A stretch of DNA of 64,000 nt, from the NCBI GenBank assembly GCA_013399305.1, contig VXAI01000067.1, positions 1 through 64,000 on the forward strand, in the 5' to 3' direction. The notes under the pieces are model-generated. The model did not search any database, was not told the DNA's origin, and saw nothing but the letters and a program-made list of their open reading frames with translations. Shown one piece after another: positions 59,519 to 64,000 of this stretch (within the stretch, counting starts at the first letter, position 1; the number at the start of each line of letters is the position of its first letter). Both the position numbers and the translations under genes were made by a program. Source of the DNA: Rostratula benghalensis (taxonomy: Eukaryota; Chordata; Aves; Charadriiformes; Rostratulidae).

Positions 59519-59725
59519 ATGAGTCTGAGGAAATGTTATGCCTTAATTTTTGTAGCACTAATTGGATTTTTATGTCTAGTAGACCTTAATTTCATAAGGC
59601 AAAGCCAGATTTACTTTCAGTCTTTCAATCAAGAAATACTATCAGGACGGAGTATGTCACAGGGGAAAAAAATTAAGTACGCTCCTGTTGTATTAACTGC
59701 CAAGGCACAGGAAGCTAAATGTTAG
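59519..59725 (+). other. 68-codon ORF with a signal-anchor-like start, uncertain
   Basis: An in-frame stop directly precedes the ATG. The product begins MSLRKCYALIFVALIGFLC, a short basic start and hydrophobic stretch like the type II anchor of Golgi enzymes, and then becomes polar (NFIRQSQIYFQSFNQEIL). An acceptor-like cttcacccttgacag lies 30 bases upstream and a GTATGT donor-like site falls inside at about 59,653. The Kozak context is weak. I do not recognise a family; chance is quite possible. Confidence 0.15.
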
Positions 59726-62235
59726 AAACATGAGAAATGTGATCATTAGCATCATACAGATAAGATTTTATTTTTCCAATGTTTCTTGTTTGACTTCAGA
59801 AAAGTGAGAAGATGGCTTTTCGGCAGAGTGAATAATTTCTTGAAAAAAAGGTCAAGGCCTTTTTATTTTAAAATTGCAAATGATCTGATGCTATAAGGAG
59901 TCAGACTTTTGACTGCTTCTGAAAATCTAGCCCCTGGTGGGTGTCCTGACCTGGCTGCTCAGGACCGTTACCTCCTTAGAACTTGAGTTAGATTTGGTAT
60001 GGCTAATGCAAATCCAGAAAATAACTTGAACTTTTTGTATGGTTTTACATATTACTTGGGCTCATCTTGCGTAATAAGTTTATAATAAGAATGTGTGCTA
60101 TGTTTTGTTTATTCTACAAATTTTCAATCAGCCCACACTAATTTTTGAGACTGCTGACATGAGAATGTCTTTTTTTTTTTTTTTTCGTATTTGCATTATA
60201 AGCTGTAGTTATGGAACCTGTATTGTGTGAAAAATGCTGATACTTGAAATGAAATCTTCCCATAGCCCACACCTCGTATAACCTGTGCCTTGCATAATCC
60301 TCCAAGTTGGAGGCATTGGCGTGCAGAAATTGGGAGTGCCGAGGGAGCAGGGCTGAAGGAATCAGAAATACAGGGCTGTGGAGATTCAGGGATTTCAGGG
60401 CTAAGTTTCTCCTGATGTTACCTGCAAATATGTGCAGTTTGCAATGTTAGCAAGTGGTAATGGTTTAGTTTTGTGTTGTTACTAGTACTGGGCTTTTTGT
60501 GGCAAGGGAGGTAGTGGATTTTTTTGTTTTGTAGATGCTGTGTTTGTCATGAATAACCTATTGATGAAGTCTTTCAGATTTAGTAGTTTTTCTCTGAAGC
60601 TCAGCAGATTACCAGAGCATCTTCACTTTTGCGCTGGGGTTGCTGACAGCTTTTTATACCAACAAATAAATGTACATATCTGAAATTTGTACTGTAAGTC
60701 TTATGGCAACAGATGGTGTTATATTTTTAAAGATTAAAGTGAATAACGTTAGCTTCTAAATGTTTGAAATTTCCTTTGTATTTTTAACTCGAACAGAAGA
60801 AGTGTGTCATTCTGGGATCTTATTGGCTGCTAGTAAATACATTAGTTTCAGGAACCGTGTCCCCCATTTCCTTAGAGAGGTGCTGCCTGTGTGCTAGCAG
60901 CAACCAAAATACTCTGCTTGCTGATTCTATTAGTCCATTAGAATTGCCAGGAAATGGAAATCCACTTTCTTCCAGATAGCCTAATTTAAACTGCACTCAG
61001 TGGGGAATGGTGCCACCTTTAGCTGTGCTTCTTTGTGTCCAGCACCTTGTCCTTTTCTTTCCAGCAGCTGTGGGGGTTCTGGCTGTGCACGCAAGGGGGG
61101 CGCTTACATTGGAACCTCTCTCTGCTGTTTTTATTGGCCATCTTGACTACATTTGGTGATTTTTTTTATTTTTTTTTTTAATTTTTTTTTTTTGGTCTTC
61201 TGGATGGTTTGCTGAAGAAGGAGGTTGGTAGCAATAAATCTGTTGAAACATGGCAGTGGTGTTGCCAGCCTGGTGCTGTTCTCAGCATGGGCAAGTTGAT
61301 ACACGTGCTGAAACCCCGGTGCGGGCATTGGTTTGCATCTTCCTAATCTCTCACAGAGTGCACTGCTTATTCTGGAATTGCTGTGAATTTTTTACATGCT
61401 TAAGTTTCATTAAAGGCATGCATCCCTGTATTAAACCATCTGTTGGCACTCTTCTTCTGGCAGTCTAATAAAGTGCTCAGACAGGACTGTTTTATTGGCC
61501 CAGGTGCTGTGGCAGCGTCTCCGGTGTCAGCGTGTACCAGCACAGGGCGCACACTGTGCCCTGCCTGTGCCCGGCGCTGGCCACCCCGACAAGCAAAACC
61601 CTGTCGTTTGCCTCTGACGTTATGGTTGGTAGAATTTCTTATTTGATCCTTCAGGCAGTAGATCAAAAAGAGTTATACAACTTGTTCTTTAAACTGAACT
61701 GATTGGCTTCCCTACCCCCCCCCACCCCGCTCCCCCAGTGTAAGTGGAAGAAAAGCCTCAGGGGAGAGCATTTGAATGGGGTATGGGAAAGCATATCGAT
61801 AATTACATGCATGGATTTGTGCACAAAAGTACTCCCCTCCAAGGATCTGCTTAGTTCTGTGCTGTTTGAAATAATGGAATGTTTAATCATATTATTTTGC
61901 AATAGTAAGGCTTTGATTAAGTTACTGATTAAAATCAACTTTTCAGATTCCTTTGTGCAGAGATAACCTCATCTGCCATGCAAATTCTTACAGCAGGGGG
62001 AGAAGAAAAAGTCCTAAACATAAGGATGCCTCCCTGGTGGTGTCGGGGGGGTTTCATGGACAGTCACACACATGGTCTTTCACTTCAATCTTCTGTTAGT
62101 AGGTACCATGCCTTTTGATCATATATCCTCTGAAATTTAGTATCTTTTATTTTTCTTTAAATAAGCACCCAATAACCCTTACAACCTCAAAGTAGCCCCA
62201 GCCTTCTGCCATGCAGAATACGTAGTGCAAAGGGT

Positions 62236-62258
62236 TAATAATAATGATAATAATAAAG
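62236..62258 (+). repeat. Imperfect TAA microsatellite
   Basis: taataataatgataataataaa, one interruption. Confidence 0.9.
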
Positions 62259-64000
62259 ACCTCACTCAAACGCTAAAGGATTTTTTCCTGCTGGTTTACA
62301 AATGCAAAATAAATTGCTCCCTCCCTCCAACATTGTGTTTACATTATTTTCTCCTCTTTGATCGTTTCTCACCAATGCTAACTCCAGTTGTGTACGGTGT
62401 CTGACATGGGGTGAGGAGGCATGGCAGCGATGGGCTGCTGGCACCTCATCTTTCCCAGGAAGGCCAGTGCTGGGGGGCTCCCTGGGCAGCGCTTGTAGGG
62501 GTGAGTGGGGGCTCGGAGGAAATGCTGCCCCTCAGGTTTGGGTGCTGCTCGAGGAACTTAGTGCTGTTCAGATCTGCACAGTGGCTCCTTATTTCTCCTT
62601 TGTAAAGGAAACAACCCAACCCCTGCAATGTGTCACCTCTGAGAACTGATGGTGGCACGGAGCTGTGGGTTCTGTTGGGTTCAGCTGGGCTGCTCGGGCA
62701 GCGGCAGAAGCTGATGTGTGCCCCACAGGGCTGAGCTGAGTGTTTCCTACACATGGGGAACCGCTGGGCTGGCTCAGCCCCACACACCCCACTGCAGTGA
62801 GATCCTGTGAGGTCCCCCCTGCCGCAGAAGGTGCAATGAGCTCCTGTGGGGTCTCTCCCTCCCTGGGTCTTGTCCAGAGCTTTTCAGAGCAGCCCCCAGC
62901 ATGTGAAATGCAAGGCTAGGGCTTGCTGGCACTTCATCCTTCCCGTGCCCCTGATGTGAGGTAGGTTTTGGTGGGTGCAGGCAGGTGTGTGAGGCAGAGC
63001 CTGGTGGTTGTCACCACCCCTGGATGGGGGCTGAAGGCACTGGGCAAGGCCTGGGGCGGGGGGGCTGCAGTCCCTCTCTGTTGGGTTTCTGTTCTCTGCT
63101 CCAAGATTTACACTCCAAATTTACAATGGCAATCTCTTGCTGAAATATTACAATGCAAATGCTGTGCCACAGCAGAGGCCGTGCTAAAAGCATTAACTCT
63201 ACTGGAGCTGGGGCTAACCATGAAGATGTAATTTTTAACTGATCCAGAGAAAGAGGAGGGCTTTGAGGGTCTGTTTATGTACTGATGCAGCCTCATTTGT
63301 CAACAAAGGTAGCAGAGGGTAAACTGGGGGTAAACAGAGTGCAAGTATCTTTTTTTCAGTTTAATAGGGTTTCAATTTATCTCTAAGCAAATGAAAGGCT
63401 GTGTAAACATTCCTGGGGGTGCAAATTTATGGATCCTCTTTCAGTGTCTTCTTGGGGAAAAAAATCAGAAATGAAAGAACCAGAGTAAAACAACCAGTTT
63501 CATGCACACATGCATCAACTTTTTTTTTTTTCTCTAGTAAATAACCTTGCCTGTGGAAGACTAGTTCAGGGTCTTCTCAGTTCCGGTCACCTTTGTATGA
63601 GTGTTTATTCAGTATCTTGAAAGGTTAATAGCGCTCTGGAGATAGCCCCAAAATAAAGTGAGAGCTCTTTCACTGCTGAAGTTAAGCGTTTTAATTTGTA
63701 TGTTGACTTCATAAAGGTATAATGGTATTGTGAGATCTCACAGACGTTACAATGATTTTCATACCAAGTGTTTTTGTCCTGAAGATTTATTCTTTTGGAC
63801 TTACTCAGCTGTGAATCAAAAATGAGTTTGATTATCATCTGTGCTTTGAACAAACTAATTGTCTTTGGCTGGCTAGTTTTTTTTCTTAATACTTTTTATT
63901 TTTTGCCTCAGTAACTGGAACTATTATTTTTCCTGCAAATGCAAGAAGCACTTCTGCTAATTACATTGTCTGTTGAAATAATAATAATGTCTGTAAAAGG

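Larger units (their letters stand above)
47824..64000 (+). other. HOMER2: HOMER2 intron 1 (continues beyond the window)
   Basis: More than 16 kb without any sequence resembling the EVH1-coding exon 2. Contents noted separately: 46-bp repeat near the donor, CpG-rich element at 53,330-53,900, A/G homopolymers near 55,471-55,498, poly-T at 60,171-60,185 and 61,163-61,194, a TAA-type microsatellite at 62,236-62,258, a GC-rich block at 62,400-63,070, and two open frames of interest (51.2-51.7 kb minus, 59.5 kb plus). The intron assignment depends on the HOMER2 call. Confidence 0.65.

Noticed and set aside
48000..64000. Search for HOMER2 exon 2 (EVH1 start)
   Set aside because: No segment encodes the conserved EVH1 beginning with suitable splice sites; the exon must lie beyond the window.

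Overview
The window looks like a vertebrate chromosome segment, most likely from a bird or another compact sauropsid genome. The evidence is intron-split genes with GT-AG junctions, CpG-island promoters in an AT-rich background, one old CR1-like LINE fragment, few other recognisable transposons and short intergenic gaps. Gene order and relative orientation (BTBD1 > C15orf40-like > < RAMAC, HOMER2 >) match, from memory, human 15q25.2 in inverted orientation. This is ordinary conserved synteny. No operon, phage, CRISPR or other prokaryote-type system is present.

Layout: (1) 1-6.2 kb holds the last three recognisable coding exons of BTBD1 (+), encoding the end of the C-terminal PHR domain, plus its 3' UTR; the large intron carries a CR1-like LINE fragment. 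(2) 6.4-10.7 kb is the complete C15orf40/UPF0235 homologue (+): four coding exons, a CpG-island promoter about 0.4 kb after the BTBD1 end, and a polyA signal at 10,665. (3) 10.7-26.5 kb has no gene I can support, but contains exon-like minus-strand segments, small CpG-rich islets and a GATA/homeobox-like paired-motif element. (4) 26.5-30.45 kb is RAMAC (-): two coding exons, an inferred non-coding first exon and a CpG-island promoter. (5) 30.5-46.8 kb is intergenic, with remnants of an ancient interspersed repeat, GC-rich blocks and three phase-compatible exon-like segments of doubtful status. (6) 46.8-48.3 kb is the HOMER2 CpG island with first exon (ATG GG, then a splice donor). (7) 47.8-64 kb is HOMER2 intron 1; I see no second exon before the window ends.

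The genes do not form a pathway. BTBD1 is a cullin-3 type BTB adaptor and topoisomerase I partner, the C15orf40 homologue is a small UPF0235 protein of uncertain function, RAMAC activates the mRNA cap methyltransferase RNMT, and HOMER2 is a postsynaptic/Ca2+-signalling scaffold. I found no convincing new biological system. The items most worth a second look are a possible decayed or unrecognised minus-strand gene convergent with C15orf40 (10.1-12.8 kb), a possible small membrane-protein gene at 40.4-42.9 kb, a paired-motif element at 26.1 kb, CpG-rich islets in introns and deserts, and an in-frame upstream ATG in HOMER2 exon 1.
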